A DNA stretch of 64,000 bases from Casuarina equisetifolia. Lineage: Eukaryota; Streptophyta; Magnoliopsida; Fagales; Casuarinaceae. The notes beneath the pieces are model-generated. The model ran no database searches and was not told the DNA's origin. It saw nothing but the letters and a program-made list of their open reading frames with translations. Below are positions 12,501-24,069 of this stretch, in pieces (positions within the stretch are counted from its first letter, which is position 1; each line of letters begins with the position of its first letter). The position numbers and the translations under genes are program-made. The stretch spans positions 14,121,931 to 14,185,930 of the forward strand of contig CM052357.1 of assembly GCA_028551475.1 (NCBI GenBank). Reading direction: 5' to 3'.

Positions 12501-15500
12501 GCACCAAGAAGCACATAGAAGGTTTAGGTACCAATTACAGCTACAAGTAGACACAAGCGTTTGAAGGAAAATTTACAGCGGAATGTTAAAAGGTTGAAGA
12601 AAACAAGAGAAAACTCAATGCTACAAAGGTTCCTCATTTATACAAAAAAACCTTACTATTCAATATGGACACCTAGAAAGTAAGAATAGTTCTTGAGTCT
12701 TCTTTTGTCTTCCTTGTAGAAAAGACCAACAACTAGATCTCCTGCTTCATACATGTTCTTGAGTTCTCATTGCTTATATCCTTTCTCCCTAAGTGGTTAG
12801 GACATCACCTTTCTGCCCTCTATAAAAGGATGCCTTTCAGGAGGCTACTAGCTGTGATGCTTTATGATTTTTTCATCGTTGGTAATCCAAAACTCTGGCA
12901 GTAACTTTAGGAATTCTTCTTTTGGAATCTGTCTTAGGATAAAGACATGATTTGGGACCTGGACAGCATTATACCACATTATGAAGCTTCATTATTAGAA
13001 TTGTAGGGGTTTGTCGTATCAAATGTATTGTTCTGTAATTGGTAAGTCATTTATTGGTGGAAGGTGAGCATGGTGGTATTTACAATATGTGGGGCTCCAA
13101 TAATTTTAACCTGGGCCTTCAGATGAGCATCTGATAGGGAAATATAGTAGTTTGTGTAAAAAGCTAATTGTTTCCATATTTAGAATGGTTTCTTGAGTTG
13201 CTACACAAGCATCACTATATTAAAGGTACCTGGAGCTAGCAGTGCTATTTTGGTTGCGATGGGAAGACATTTCTGACCAGGGAGGGTAAGGTATATCTTG
13301 ATAGCTCCTTAAATGAAGGTGGGTCTATCCCTCAAGTTGATGTCTTCTTGAGATCTGTAATGAGATTTCTGCCTAGCCAAGCTTCTCAAATTTAGCGGAA
13401 GCTAACTTGTTTGTTTGGAAAGAGGAAGATTGGACAAGCTCTTTTTTCTTTTTTGATTGAGATTGTTCAAAGAAATGTTTAATGACAGCAAAGTTGCAGT
13501 TAGTTTTGAAGATATGGTAAGGGTTTGTGATGAGAGAATCTTGGGTCTGAGAAACTAGATCTTCACAAGGGATGTATTCTACTTCATACAACTGGTCCAA
13601 AAAAGAGGTGGAAGACAAGAAGTTTCTATAACTGTTGGGGGAACCAGGTATCAAATCTCTAGATGATCTCATGGTTGTTGAATTCTTAGAATTCCATTCC
13701 ATTACCCAAAAAAGTCTTCAAACTTAACTCCTATATCATAAATCACATAACCTATGTCATTCATCTCCTTAGTCTAATCTAGATAGCTCAAGCTAATTTG
13801 ACAAAGATAAACAATGGCACTTCTGTCCTCAAAATCTTAAGTACTCTTAGGCTTTTCATTAACCTTTGAAGACTTGGCAAGATATTTTATAGATTCATGC
13901 TAGTCTTGAAGATCATATTCCTTCCGATGTGGAGGATCCACTCAAAGGTGGCAACCATAGAGCATACGTGGAAACTCCTTTTGATATCAAGGATCCACTC
14001 AAAGGTGACAACCACAGAGGTTACTTGAAGAATAATCTCCCGAAGGGGAGTGAAGCAAGTCTTTACAAGGAATGCAGTGGAACTCAAAGAAAGGGTGTTT
14101 AAGCTACCATGGCTCTAATGCAATATAATACCTAACCCACTTTCAAACACTGTGATTCTCAGTAATGCGCGCAATCAAAGAAAAATATGCGCATGAGTCT
14201 TTCAAACACTCCAGGTGTGAGGTAAGGTGAAGAGAAGGAGAGCTTACCACAATCATGATTGTAGAATGATGGAAGCATATAAATGGCATTACCAACAGCA
14301 GCTTCGGCTTCTATAGATGCAGCAGCTGATGAAAGAAGATCTTCATACAATCCTCCAGTCAACTCAACACGAAATGCATTAATACGAATACGTGCCAGAA
14401 CATTAGTGTACCACATCTTGGTCAGAACTTGTAATGTCAAAGACACATATTATTCGAAAAATGATGAGTACTGAACTAGTAACATAGAAGAAAGAATGGA
14501 AGCTAAAAGCCAAAAGCTAAATTTCTGCCATGTGATGACAAGGAAATAGTGCACAAGCTGAGGTTTTAGCTCTACTAGAAAGTCAGAAACTATGTCATCA
14601 AAAAGGTTTGAATATAACAGATATTAAAACTGATTCTCAATTCATGGTTCAATACATTAAAGGAAACTTTTCAGTCCCTTAGCATTTAGAATATGAAATA
14701 TGTCAGTGCTCAGCTTATCTACCTTCGAATGTGAAGATCTCTCACATCTTTCATGAAGCCAATTTCCTTACAGATGAATTAGCAAACTTTGGTCACTCGA
14801 TTATACGGATACAAGTCTTATCAACATTGGGATCACTACCAACGCATTGTAGAAAAATAGTTGGGAAGATCAATTAAGCCTAGAACATTATAGGCCTCCT
14901 TAAGGTTATCAATTTTTGGATCCTTTTTTTTGTTCTATTTTATTATTTCAGTGCACGGTTCTCTTAGGAATGTTAATGTTTTATTTGGCTTTTATTACTA
15001 CCCGAAACTCAGGATGATGTATTAAGGGATTAAGGGTTCAATGCCCTATCCTATGTAATTCTTACATAGGTTTTGAGTCTTTGCTCACCCCATAATAATA
15101 ATATCAATGACAAGAATTTCATAAAATAAAAATAAAAAATAAAGGATACAAGTTATATCTTCATCCATGATATTTGCCTTTGTGAATGTTCTCCTTAGTA
15201 AGCCAAAACCCTCTTCCATCTAGAAAATGAAAGTATAACGCCACCATTACAATGATTAATATTAGCTATTTGTCAATGAACTCTCTATTCATTTATTGAT
15301 CTCATACACTCTAATTCTCATGAATAATAATCTTCTTAAGGGCACTAGCAACAATATCTGAATGACCCAATAGTAGTATCAAAAAGTAAATAAAAGAAGC
15401 TTCAGTAAAACAACTAAATGAAGCTTACATGCATATAATGAGATTGTTTCAGCAAGAAACTGCAACCCAGTAATCATGAATTAAATTATGGGGGACATAT

Positions 15501-18500
15501 AAATGATGAAAAGTATCATTCAACCTGCTGTAAGGCTAAAATAAAGGCACAGGTATTCTTCCCCCTCCTTTAACAGGTCATTTGGATAAAAAAAAAAAAA
15601 AAACTCTCCACTCGTAACCAAAAGAGAAGCAAAAATAATAATTGTTCCATAATTTCAAGTTTTCACCAAAAAAAAAAAGGAAGGAAGAAAAAGAAGAATG
15701 AGAAGGATACAAAATGTGTCATCAGACTACTTCCATAAATAATCTTTACCCCCAATGTTGACTTGCATGAAAAACTTGAGAAATTTATTTTCTCACCTCT
15801 GAAATCATTGGTAGAGATAAATTAGCAGGTTGAAGTATGTCAAGACTGTCAGCTGCTGCAACTCCTGATATGACCATACAAGCTAACCGTTTCACCAGAA
15901 GCGGGTACTTCAAACCTTGTGTCCTATTGACAGAGATGATAAAATGTAAGAAATCTAGATAATTGAAAGTACTACAAAACTCATCAGTGATTGAAGTGTT
16001 GACAACTGTGAAACCAACAAAAAGTAATTTTTAAAACATGAAATAAAACATTTCCCTTTGGGAGTTTGCTGAAATGCAATATTAGGTAAACTAATAAATT
16101 CACGTCTCAAGAGTGTCCTTCTGATACATAAAGAGCGAAAGATATATGTACCTCTAGTACAATGTATAAAAGACCTGATTGTGTTTTTGGTGTTTTTTAT
16201 CATTCTAATCAATGGTGTAAATGAGAGCCATATTAATTATTGCATGAAAAGAAGCGAGGTGAAGCTTTTAACAGCTTTCTTATAATCTCAAATGATTGTT
16301 TAGTGTATGTCAGAAATTTTCAATGCAGAAATCAAAAATGTGCACATATTTTTACGTAACATTAATGTAATGGCTCTGTGTACCACCGTCACTTAAGTAA
16401 ATGATATATGCACATGTACGAGCATATTGTATTCCATGATACATGTGACTTTCCCTATCATAAGACAGTAACAAGAATGACTAGATGAAAAAGTTGGAGA
16501 ATACTAAGCTTCAACTGAGAGGAAGATCTTTTTCTCACTTTCAACTCATACCTAACCTTGTCATCCTGAAAACAAAAGCAAGACTACTGGTACAACATTA
16601 AAGATTATCATTGTGCTATATGTTCACGTATATAAGACCTACTTCCAACTTCCGATGCAAAAGAAAACATAAACCTGCACTTGAAACCATGGCATAGAAT
16701 ATCAATAGATCAGGCAGAAGTGTTTTTGAGGAGCTCCCTACTGGCAATAATCATTGTAGGCTGACCAATCCGCTCTCTTCTCAACATTGTAAAAAACCTG
16801 AAATCCATGAAAGTTTAACTCCCATTGCAATTTTGAAACACTAAATTGATGAATGAAAGAATTGAAAAATAATTTTCCCAATAATATATTGCAAACAAAC
16901 AACACCTAGACAAAAAAGAAGTCCTCCAGAAGATGAAAGGTATCCCTTATAATCTCAGTTGCTTTTCTACTTAATATTATCCCTTTGTGGAGTTCCCATA
17001 GAATACTAGGCAGGGTTCTCCTATTATGCTTAGAAACTTCTAGGCTGTAAGCTTCCACAATTCTGATCTCCCTTATTAACATTTAGCCACCCCTTATAAC
17101 CAGAGAAACACATTATGGTAGTGTACAGCAAATCTTATAGACAGATAATAAGTCTATTCACTGTTACATGGTCCCCAAATCTCTTCAAGATTACAATCAT
17201 TAGACAACACTTTAGGATACAACCACAAAAACTCAATTGGACCTCACTGAAATATAAGATAGAGCCAATAGAGCAGATAGGCACTTGTGCACTCACACAT
17301 ACAAATTTTAATGTCTACGTACTAAATTGATATACTTAAACTATTAAGAAACCCCAATTTTGCCTGCTAATATTTGTGTCCCCGCAAAGTGAAAATTCAC
17401 AGCAAGAACCAGCCGAAATTGTGTTTCCTCGTAATTAAAGAAAACAAGAGGAAACAAGATACTGTAAAGGAACCAGCCCAGCCTCTTAAATAGAGCTTAC
17501 TTGGTAGGTGCTGCCTATTCACACAGACAATGCTCTACGCGCTAGGATTGGAATACCCCTACCCTCCAAACCAGACATGAAGGTCTCCCCTCATCTGGCT
17601 CTATCCAGCGGAATGTCCACTCACTGCTGCCCCTAACATCCTCCCTTTACCATTGGCAGATTTTTCAATCTTAACCATGGTACAAGTAAGCCTAGAAAAG
17701 CTAGGTAAAGCGGGTGGTCAGGCAGAACCATAATTCGAGGTCCTGTAATGAGTCCCACGGCGATCGCTTAAGGAGTTATAAACCACACATGAACTATCCT
17801 TTCTTTCGGCAGCAGAAAATGACATTACAGAGAGTTGCATCAGAACCAGGTCGCGGAAAAGTACATTAGTCAGTCTACCGAAATGGATTGCGTAAAAAAT
17901 GTTATAAATCATCAAAGCATTTCTCAACCTTAGTAGAATCCATGTGAAGTCATCATTTTCTCATACAAACATATGTTTAACTAACGAAACGCTCGCCAGA
18001 AATCTATTCCGTTAGACCCATTCACAAGCTTCAATAAGGCATTGTCACAGTGAAAGAATAACACTGCATTACACCACAGATATTCACTCTTAACAACACA
18101 ACCTCAAACATATGGTGGGTATTTGTTTAAACATATAACCTTAGATTGCTCCTCGCACTCTTTGCTACAGAACTGCACAACTTGTGTTTGAGAAGTGGTT
18201 TTTAGCTTCCGAAGGCAGAAGTAACAAACGCTGTGGATCGTAGAATGAGAAGGGTGAGCAACGAACGGCTGCGCGGTGTGGAGGAGATCCCCGACTCGGA
18301 TTCTCCGGGTGGCGAACACGCCTCTCCCAGCCGACTCGGTAAGCAAGACCTGGATAGGAGGCGGCGCTGGTCGACCCGGATCCCCATCCTTATCGGCCGT
18401 TCTGGTGGTTGTGTAGGAGGAGGATGCGAGAAATAGGTTCGTGCGGGAATGAAATGCTTTGAACCGCGAAACCAAACGGCTACTATGCCCCACCGCCAAC

Positions 18501-18502
18501 AT
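6555..18502 (-). CDS. ATXR4: SET-domain protein, ATXR4/SDG38-like
   Basis: Seven exons in reading order: 18502-18140, 16797-16742, 15923-15797, 15219-15150, 14427-14248, 7628-7557, 6673-6555. They total 987 nt (328 residues), close to the Arabidopsis homologue, and every junction keeps phase. The ATG at 18502 is the first true start; the in-frame codon six bases upstream is GTG. Exon 1 carries a Ser/Arg/Thr-rich N-terminus that could be an organelle-targeting peptide, the SET start (SAGRGVFATRRIRVGDLL) and a MYND-like cysteine cluster (CYFC...FCSKEC). Later exons give KYPLLVKRLACMVISG, the SET core NHDCDPNAH (about 262-270) and GEELRICYID, and the post-SET-like cysteines in FQCNCLRC. The predicted role is protein lysine methylation; the substrate is unknown. 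Intron 5 (7629-14247, 6.6 kb) is filled with viral relics and interrupts the codon after NHDC. Intron 4 contains a LINE relic. Confidence 0.93.
7429..7450 (+). repeat. (AAAC)n microsatellite in SET-gene intron
   Basis: Five to six copies of an AAAC/CAAA unit lie between the last two exons of the SET gene. Confidence 0.8.
8102..10255 (+). mobile_element. Endogenous pararetrovirus-like fragment, plus-strand copy (in SET intron 5)
   Basis: The order along the plus strand resembles the start of a caulimovirid genome. There is a 10 bp inverted repeat (8104-8113 with 8176-8185), then a tRNA-Met primer-site-like motif AGGTATTAGAGCCATGG (8194-8210), then a leader with two imperfect units of about 60 bp (8265-8385). 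A movement-protein-like block follows at about 8880-9330, containing IATTIALLDSRF and IPREELLKLLP, and then a Cys-containing basic stretch around 9540-9680. Last comes a coat-protein-like block at 9775-10200, containing NIEEILDNWRQLYMDPN. Stops and frameshifts break it throughout. No reverse transcriptase was found. A divergent minus-strand copy follows and the two converge near 10260. The family assignment rests on layout and motifs, not on a database search. Confidence 0.55.
9815..10200 (+). pseudogene. Coat-protein-like relic of pararetroviral type
   Basis: An open stretch reads through EEILDNWRQLYMDPN and RIRTSYPEYEDLSTYFG. A frameshift near 10000-10060 then moves into an acidic and Lys-rich segment (REDKDSEFEFEKEEKASSRK). 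The same block is repeated on the minus strand at 44300-43800 and on the plus strand at 45640-45990. Acidic tracts followed by Lys/Arg-rich tracts are typical of caulimovirid coat proteins; this one is clearly dead. Confidence 0.5.
10300..10900 (-). pseudogene. Conserved viral block, possibly 30K-type movement-protein-like
   Basis: The minus strand shows VVVLDKRFNDPVEVVIGS, an NDPNLDETISISI segment and then FKPGPFDKEISPKLIDWKDL. The LD-x-RF / IG / N-G-x-x-FF spacing is reminiscent of the 30K movement-protein superfamily. The homologous minus-strand block at 42450-42000 preserves the same order. I cannot exclude another post-coat-protein domain. Confidence 0.35.
11850..12745. repeat. Inverted repeat, arms about 180-200 bp
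   Basis: Arm 1 (about 11850-12030) and arm 2 (about 12540-12745, reverse complement) share long runs, such as CATTGAGTTTTCTCTTG followed by TTTTCTTCAACCTT, and AGAACTATTCTTA followed by AGGTGTCCATA. Arm 1 runs into TGGTATCAAAG (12020-12030), a primer-site-like sequence, so the arms may be the region just upstream of the viral or retroelement primer site. The spacer holds a 61 bp tandem duplication. Confidence 0.7.
12333..12455 (+). repeat. 61 bp tandem duplication
   Basis: Two copies begin AACTATTG at 12333 and 12394. Both contain ATATATCTATG, TTCTCTAAAGCATATATTTT and CTTGTTAGCC, with a few substitutions between them. Confidence 0.85.
12820..12830 (+). promoter_or_regulatory. TATA-box-like sequence in the viral relic
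   Basis: CTATAAAAGGA is a strong match to a plant TATA box. A comparable TATATAAATAAAAGG lies on the minus strand of the other relic cluster (about 45165-45180). It may be a remnant of a pregenomic-RNA promoter; activity is unknown. Confidence 0.3.
14542..14877 (+). pseudogene. RNase H-like relic of a LINE-type retrotransposon
   Basis: A 111-codon frame with one internal stop shows AEVLALLESQK, then DIKTDSQFMVQYIKG, and near the end FHEANFLTDELANFGHS. These match the Glu, Asp and terminal HEAN-x-x-DELA signatures of the RVT_3 RNase H domain found in plant non-LTR elements. It lies in SET-gene intron 4, opposite to the host gene. An AATAATAAT tract at about 15093-15101 might mark its 3' end. 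Confidence 0.65.
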
Positions 18503-18994
18503 TTTCACCTAAGAAGCTACCGTTCGAACACTAACCCCATACGCGACTATACATGTAAGTTGTATTCGGAAACCTCTTGCTATCTTACAATAAAGTATCA
18601 ACCGGGTTGAAGTGGGGAAACCTAATTAATTTTAAAGTTGGTGTTATCTTACATTAGAAGCAAGATAATGGACATATAATTTTATAAGTGATAAAAATTT
18701 TTTACTTACTATCTTATGATTTTAAGATGAAATCTCACACTTTAATAATTAAAAATTCTATCTTAACCAACAAAAGAAAAGAACAAGTTGCTGCCTCCTT
18801 TTATTATTCTCACCACACAAAGCAAAAACAATATAGTGATAGACAATTTTAATTGGAGGAGGTGCATTTAAGTGTTGTATATAAGCCATTACATAAAAAC
18901 TATGAATATCTGAGGATGAATTGCGTCCACGGGAGGATCTATGTACACAAAAAAGTAAAGGGTCAAATTAGCACCGTTCGATCAAAAACCATGA

Positions 18995-21046
18995 TCACCG
19001 ATCCAACGGTGACCTCCAAGAAAGATCCTCCTTTGAACAACCCCTTTGTACTTCTTTAGGAGGAATAAAGCAATCCATAGAGAGACCGGGAACGTTGAAT
19101 GCAAGGTCATCAATGGCCCACGTCTCCTCCATCCTTGTGATCCCCTGGCCCGTCTTCAAGTTCTCCCCGAAGCGTGTGATTATCACACTTGAGTGGCCAG
19201 CGTGAGCGATCATCACACCCTCCGCCGTCCGATAGTCCTCGATTCTTGTTGACATTGAGGTTTCCCAGTACATGGGGTGCGCACCAGGGGACTGAATCCT
19301 GTTCAAGTACGAGTCCTCCAGGTACACCAGGAGCCCACTCCTTTGGCTGAAGTAGCCAAACATAACATGCTTTATCATCTCGGCCGTTATGTCGCCACGT
19401 TCAGCTAAGTCCGTTTGATCGGCAGACAATTTCAACACAAAACAATCAACGCCTGTAATTCGCTTTTCTCCCAAGTACTGGGCCGGGGAAAATACAGCTG
19501 CTATGGCCAAAGGATCTAGTCCCTGCAAATGTGTTAATGAAACTATCCTCTAAACGAATACATACTTCTCTAAAAAGTATCTACAAATGAACAGAATCCT
19601 ACACAACTGTTAACGGGATTTGCTTTTGAACATAAGATACCGCCAGGTCATGACATGATGGTTTGATTAACTAAGTTACAGAATTCAACGTCAATTGCGA
19701 CATCTTAGACAATTGTTGACAAAACGTCACCAACGGTAGTGATTTAGCCACAAGATTGTCGGAAGCGTACGAGGAAGGTCATTGAAAAGTAAAACACAAT
19801 CAATACCTGATGTGGTCGTAGGTTCCTTGGGACTAAATTTTCCTTCTGTAATGTTTTTCAGAAAGACATCTCTTTTTTCTTTTTCTTTGTCTTTTTTTTT
19901 TCTTTTTTTCTACGTTTTATCCAAAAATAAATAAAAAAATAAAAATAAAGAGAGAGATTTAGGGTATCACTTAAGCCTCAAGTATAGTACATTCGTAACA
20001 GTTACCTGAAGGGCTCGCCGGAGGGGACGAACACCACCCTTGGCAGCATGCGCGCCGAGCCACGGAGTGTGACGCCAAGCCACACTGCCATCACTACCGG
20101 CTACAACCTTGTGGCCACCCACAACGAGCTCAATCAGCCACTTGTTGGGGACCATCTGCCACATCACAAAGCACCCCTTCTGAAACTCTCCGGTGGCTCC
20201 GGCAGCCGAGCTGCTGGATCCTAGCTCATCCACCATGGCCATGGATACCTTTCCGGTGACGAAAATGTTCTTCACCTGCCCCTCTAGTTTACGGCATCCA
20301 GTCGCCGCGGTGAAGTGTTGGATTATATATTGGGCTGAGGAGGAGACCTGCCGTAGGACCAAAATATTTTGGAATTCTATTTAGTCGTGCATTTTGTTGT
20401 GGTTAAACACAGCGGTCGTCCTTTTTTGCTTTTCCTTTTATGAAAATCTGCAATTTGTGTACTGCATATACGGTTTCAATGCAGTCGAGAAAGTAAACTA
20501 GACCCAAAGAGTGTTGGCTTAGACCTTTTAAGGACTCCAAAACAGGCGCTTGGGAATTCCAACTTAATTGCGGTGCCCATCTTACTATTTTCTAACTACA
20601 AACTTTTATTAAGTAACTGGCAGAAGAAAACTTAAACGAGCCGTTTACAACATGTTTAGCAATATAGAATGCTTAACCAAATGGGCCTAAGAGAAGTTGA
20701 AAAGAAAAGGCAAAAATGAGTACATTTTCCGTTAATCGGAGAGAATGAGAACACCACCGCTGAAATGGGTTTAGAAGAAAGAAAATTCGAAAAGGAATAT
20801 GAAAGATAGTAGAGATAGATGGTCTACCTCGCTGATAGTGGGCTGTTTGAGATGGAGAGGGATGGGAAAGAGAGGACAACCCAGAACGCTGAGGAGGATT
20901 CTGAGGTCGGATTTCTTGTTGAAGACGAGGGAGAGGTGGGTCTTGATCCAGTTCCGCCACGTCAGACCTCGTCCTTTCTTCGAGCCATTTCTGCTGTCGT
21001 CTTCTATATCAATGGGCTCCTCTGATAGCGGTGCAAGTCGACTCAT
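18995..21046 (-). CDS. DUF620 family protein
   Basis: Three exons in reading order: 21046-20828, 20347-20006, 19522-18995; 1089 nt, 362 residues, all phase 0. The N-terminus MSRLAPLSEEP, then TWRNWIKTHLSLVFNKKSDL and LLSVLGCPLFPIP, are hallmarks of the plant DUF620 family. So are YIIQHFTAATGCRKLEGQVKN, GCFVMWQMVPNKWLIELVVG, AEMIKHVMFGYFSQRSGLLV, RMEETWAIDDLAFNVPGLS and the end CFIPPKEV. There is no signal peptide and no clear membrane segment. The biochemical function is not established; I infer none. The protein is of normal length and looks intact. It lies about 490 bp upstream of the SET gene on the same strand. Confidence 0.95.
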
Positions 21047-21154
21047 CTGCGTTTCTGAGAGATTCAGAAGAGAGAAACACGGAGAGCTTTAAGAAGCAAG
21101 ACCAGAGGGATTAAAATGTGAGTGGAACGCTGCCAAAGGGAACCACTCCCCTCC

Positions 21155-21158
<4 letters not shown>

Positions 21159-21189
<31 letters not shown>
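21159..21189 (+). repeat. (TC)n microsatellite in the DUF620 5' region
   Basis: About 15 TC units begin 113 bp upstream of the DUF620 start codon, so (GA)n on the coding strand. Such GA/CT tracts are common in plant 5' UTRs and core promoters. Confidence 0.9.
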
Positions 21190-21192
<3 letters not shown>

Positions 21193-24069
21193 AATGCACT
21201 TTGTGCAGATGCAGCGTGAGCGCGTGCGGCACGTGTGACTTCTTGATTCCTTTTATTTCCTGCTTCTTTTATTTTTTTTCTTTCTTCAATTAGAATAAGT
21301 ATTGTTTACAACTTTTTAATTTCATGTTCAATACCAAATGCCTGTATGGATGTGTATAATAAATATATAAAAAAAGAAAGAATATTTATAACTTAAAACC
21401 TGTTTAGACTTTATGAGTTTGTGACGATATTATGACCAAGTTTTTGTAATGTCCGTATTATGACCAATTACATATCTTATATTGTTTCCTATGTTCAACA
21501 AATTATTTTTTGAAAAATTTTCATCAAAATTGTAGTTAAATGTTACCAAAAAAAAAAAGAGTAATGACCCACCACTTTTCTGTGGGGTAAGTATGCGCGT
21601 GGGGCATAAGGAACTGCACTTGCACTCTTTTGCTTTTTCCTTTTTCCTATTTACTTTTTCTAAAAAAGTTGACCTTTATGGTCTCGTTTGCAAATCACTG
21701 GTTTACATCTTCTAAGAGGCAAAAAGGTACAATAGCAATGTTGGCAACTTGGTGGGTTAACAGCTTTTTACCTATCGCCTGAAAAGTTAATTCAGGAGAT
21801 TCTGGATGAAGTAATAAACTAGCTCTAGGAAACGGTCAGTCACATGCATCCTACGCTGGCCCCCCACCGGAAATTAGATCAAGAACCACATCGTTAGACT
21901 TTGATCTCTAGATCTACCAAAGATACATACTTGATTAGGTTTACATGTTTGTTGGTTCACAGCCTGTATAAGGAGTAAGCAGTTGAAATTTGAATTCTTC
22001 TTTGCTGTTTCAGCTCCTCTACTTGATTACCCTACACGGATATTACCAGAATCCACTTTGCTTGAACAGATCTCTCTCATCTTCTCAAAAATAAAAAAAT
22101 AAAAGATGGGTGTTGTACCATCACCTTCGATGGTTGTTTGTAACAATCCTGTAATATAAAAATGGAACTAACTCTACTAGATTGCAAGGGGATTTGGGTG
22201 CTCATGTTATGTATTAAAAATCAAGACCATGTATGAAATCTTCAAGTTGCTAAGAATATTATGTTAGAGTTAGAAATACAATTTTTTTATTTAATTTTTA
22301 TTATTAGGGATTCATATTCAATGTGAAATTTTTATTTTACATATATAACTCTGCATAGCAAGTAACATTGAATTTATAAGATTATATGAGTAAAACATAT
22401 ATAACCTAAATTTTAAATGTTATATTGAAATGCCCAAATAATCAATTCAAAAGTTAATAAATTTTATTGTTTAAATTTTACTATAAATAATCATATAAAT
22501 AAACTTATAAATTCAATGTTACTTGGTACGCAGAGTTACATATGTAAAATAAACTTGTTTGAACCCTACCCCACGAATGCAGGGAATGTAAATAACGAGT
22601 GAACATTTACAGGAGCACGGCGCGTGGGACATTGTTGCTCTGCAATGTACATGAGCTTTTAAGGGAGGCAAAGGATGTATCGCAAAAGAGGGTGACGCGT
22701 CCACATCCCATCCTACCTAAAATTATGGCTTTTCTGGTAGTTCGGTAGCGCAAAATTGGAAGAAACCCATGAAAACTGGTTCTGTTGAGAGACTTCTGAC
22801 AGGGACATGAATGTATAAATTGACTTTGGTTCAAGTTTCAGATGAGAGACACAAATGTGATTGTTGCATCTCCGATGGCGTAACTGACATCATAATCAAT
22901 AATCTTACCAGATCTCCCCATGTGGCACGTTTTGGTTGGGGCTCTGCACCGCTCCCATTAAATTTTTTCAACATGAGGATAGTGTTCTTTAGACTAATGC
23001 TTGTAATCGTACACAACCACTAAGTTAAGAGTTACTTATTGAATTACACGCATTTGCTTTTCTCGGTTACTCACCGGGCCTCGATGCCATCTTCTTTGTT
23101 CTATGGAAATCAGGATTAGGAGCTTAAGGAGTACTTTTATCCTACACTGATTATCTATCTCTATCAACTAGACTCAGAAAGGATATTGCTTGCCTTCTTT
23201 CATTTCATCTTCTAAACTTTAAAATGAATAAAACTGTTAAGAAATTTAATTCTTTCTTAATTAAAAATTTAATTTTTGAAGAGGGAATACATTTTTCTTT
23301 TAACAAAAAGATCACATGAAATTTAAGGTGAAAAAACAAAAAAAGACAACTTATATTATTCTTAATAAGTCTTATTCTACCCAACACTACACGTTGTCAA
23401 GAAAGTAATATATTTCATCACAAATCATTTTAGATTATAACGGTTTTGTGCATAACAGATGTTATTAAAATTAAGTTTTGAATCCAATTATGAAATTTAT
23501 TTCATCTTTAGAACCAATTTATAAATAATAAGCATACTTTTCATTTGGAAGAGGATTCCACACATGATTTAGACAATATGAATAACTCGTTTTCTATTAA
23601 CAAAAAACACAAAAGGTAATACTTTCAAACCCCTAAAAATATTAACCAGCATTCTTGATAGAATGTAACCGGTAAACCCTTTTTCTACTTATAACCCTCC
23701 CTGTCTTTTGCAATGAACAAATCTCTGTGATTTCCGTCTTCTTTTCCCATTGATTTGTCATGAAAATATCTGAAAAAGCTCCAAGGCAATCAGGCGGAGC
23801 AGACGAGGGTGTATTGTCTACCATAGCTGTGCTTACTAATGCTCGGCACCTACCCAAGTCCGCGCCGTAATATTAGCATTATAATGCATGTCGAGCCCCA
23901 CTTTTGCATTACAACCCATTCTTTCACCTCCAACGTTCATCTCAACAAATCTCCCTGAAAAAAAAATTCATTCATTGAAAAGTGGACTTTTAAGTTAGAT
24001 AATAAATTTTTTAATATAATATCAAAGATAAAATTCTTTTTAACATATTTATGGACTTCTATTGATTTG
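21190..24069. other. Intergenic region right of DUF620, no gene recognised
   Basis: It contains the DUF620 promoter at the left end and the hairpin element at 22331-22553. The remainder is AT-rich DNA with only short frames lacking known motifs. Confidence 0.5.
22331..22553. repeat. Hairpin element with 50 bp inverted repeats (MITE-like)
   Basis: The arms 22331-22380 and 22504-22553 are reverse complements at 47 of 50 positions by hand count; the arm starts TTTATTTTACATAT and ends GAATTTATAAG. They enclose about 123 bp of AT-rich DNA with no coding frame. No clear target-site duplication was found directly outside the arms, so the family is unknown. Confidence 0.8.

Larger units (their letters stand above)
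10256..14136 (-). mobile_element. Endogenous pararetrovirus-like fragments, minus-strand copy, internally rearranged
   Basis: Read on the minus strand, it starts with a primer-site-like motif (14107-14136) and a leader with two imperfect repeats (14020-13900) matching the plus-strand copy. A movement-protein-like stretch follows at 13702-12850, containing QIPKEEFLKLLPEFWITN. After an inserted plus-oriented piece (about 11850-12530), the order resumes with an acidic coat-tail-like stretch (11320-11160, ESLKLNGVLGEE) and a block at 10900-10300 (VVVLDKRFNDP, then LIDWKDLEVPKQW). That block is shared with 42450-42000. Multiple stops and frameshifts show it is not functional. Confidence 0.5.

Noticed and set aside
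18503..18508. Longer start for the SET protein, six bases upstream
   Set aside because: The codon is GTG on the minus strand; the first ATG is at 18502 and gives a length normal for the family.
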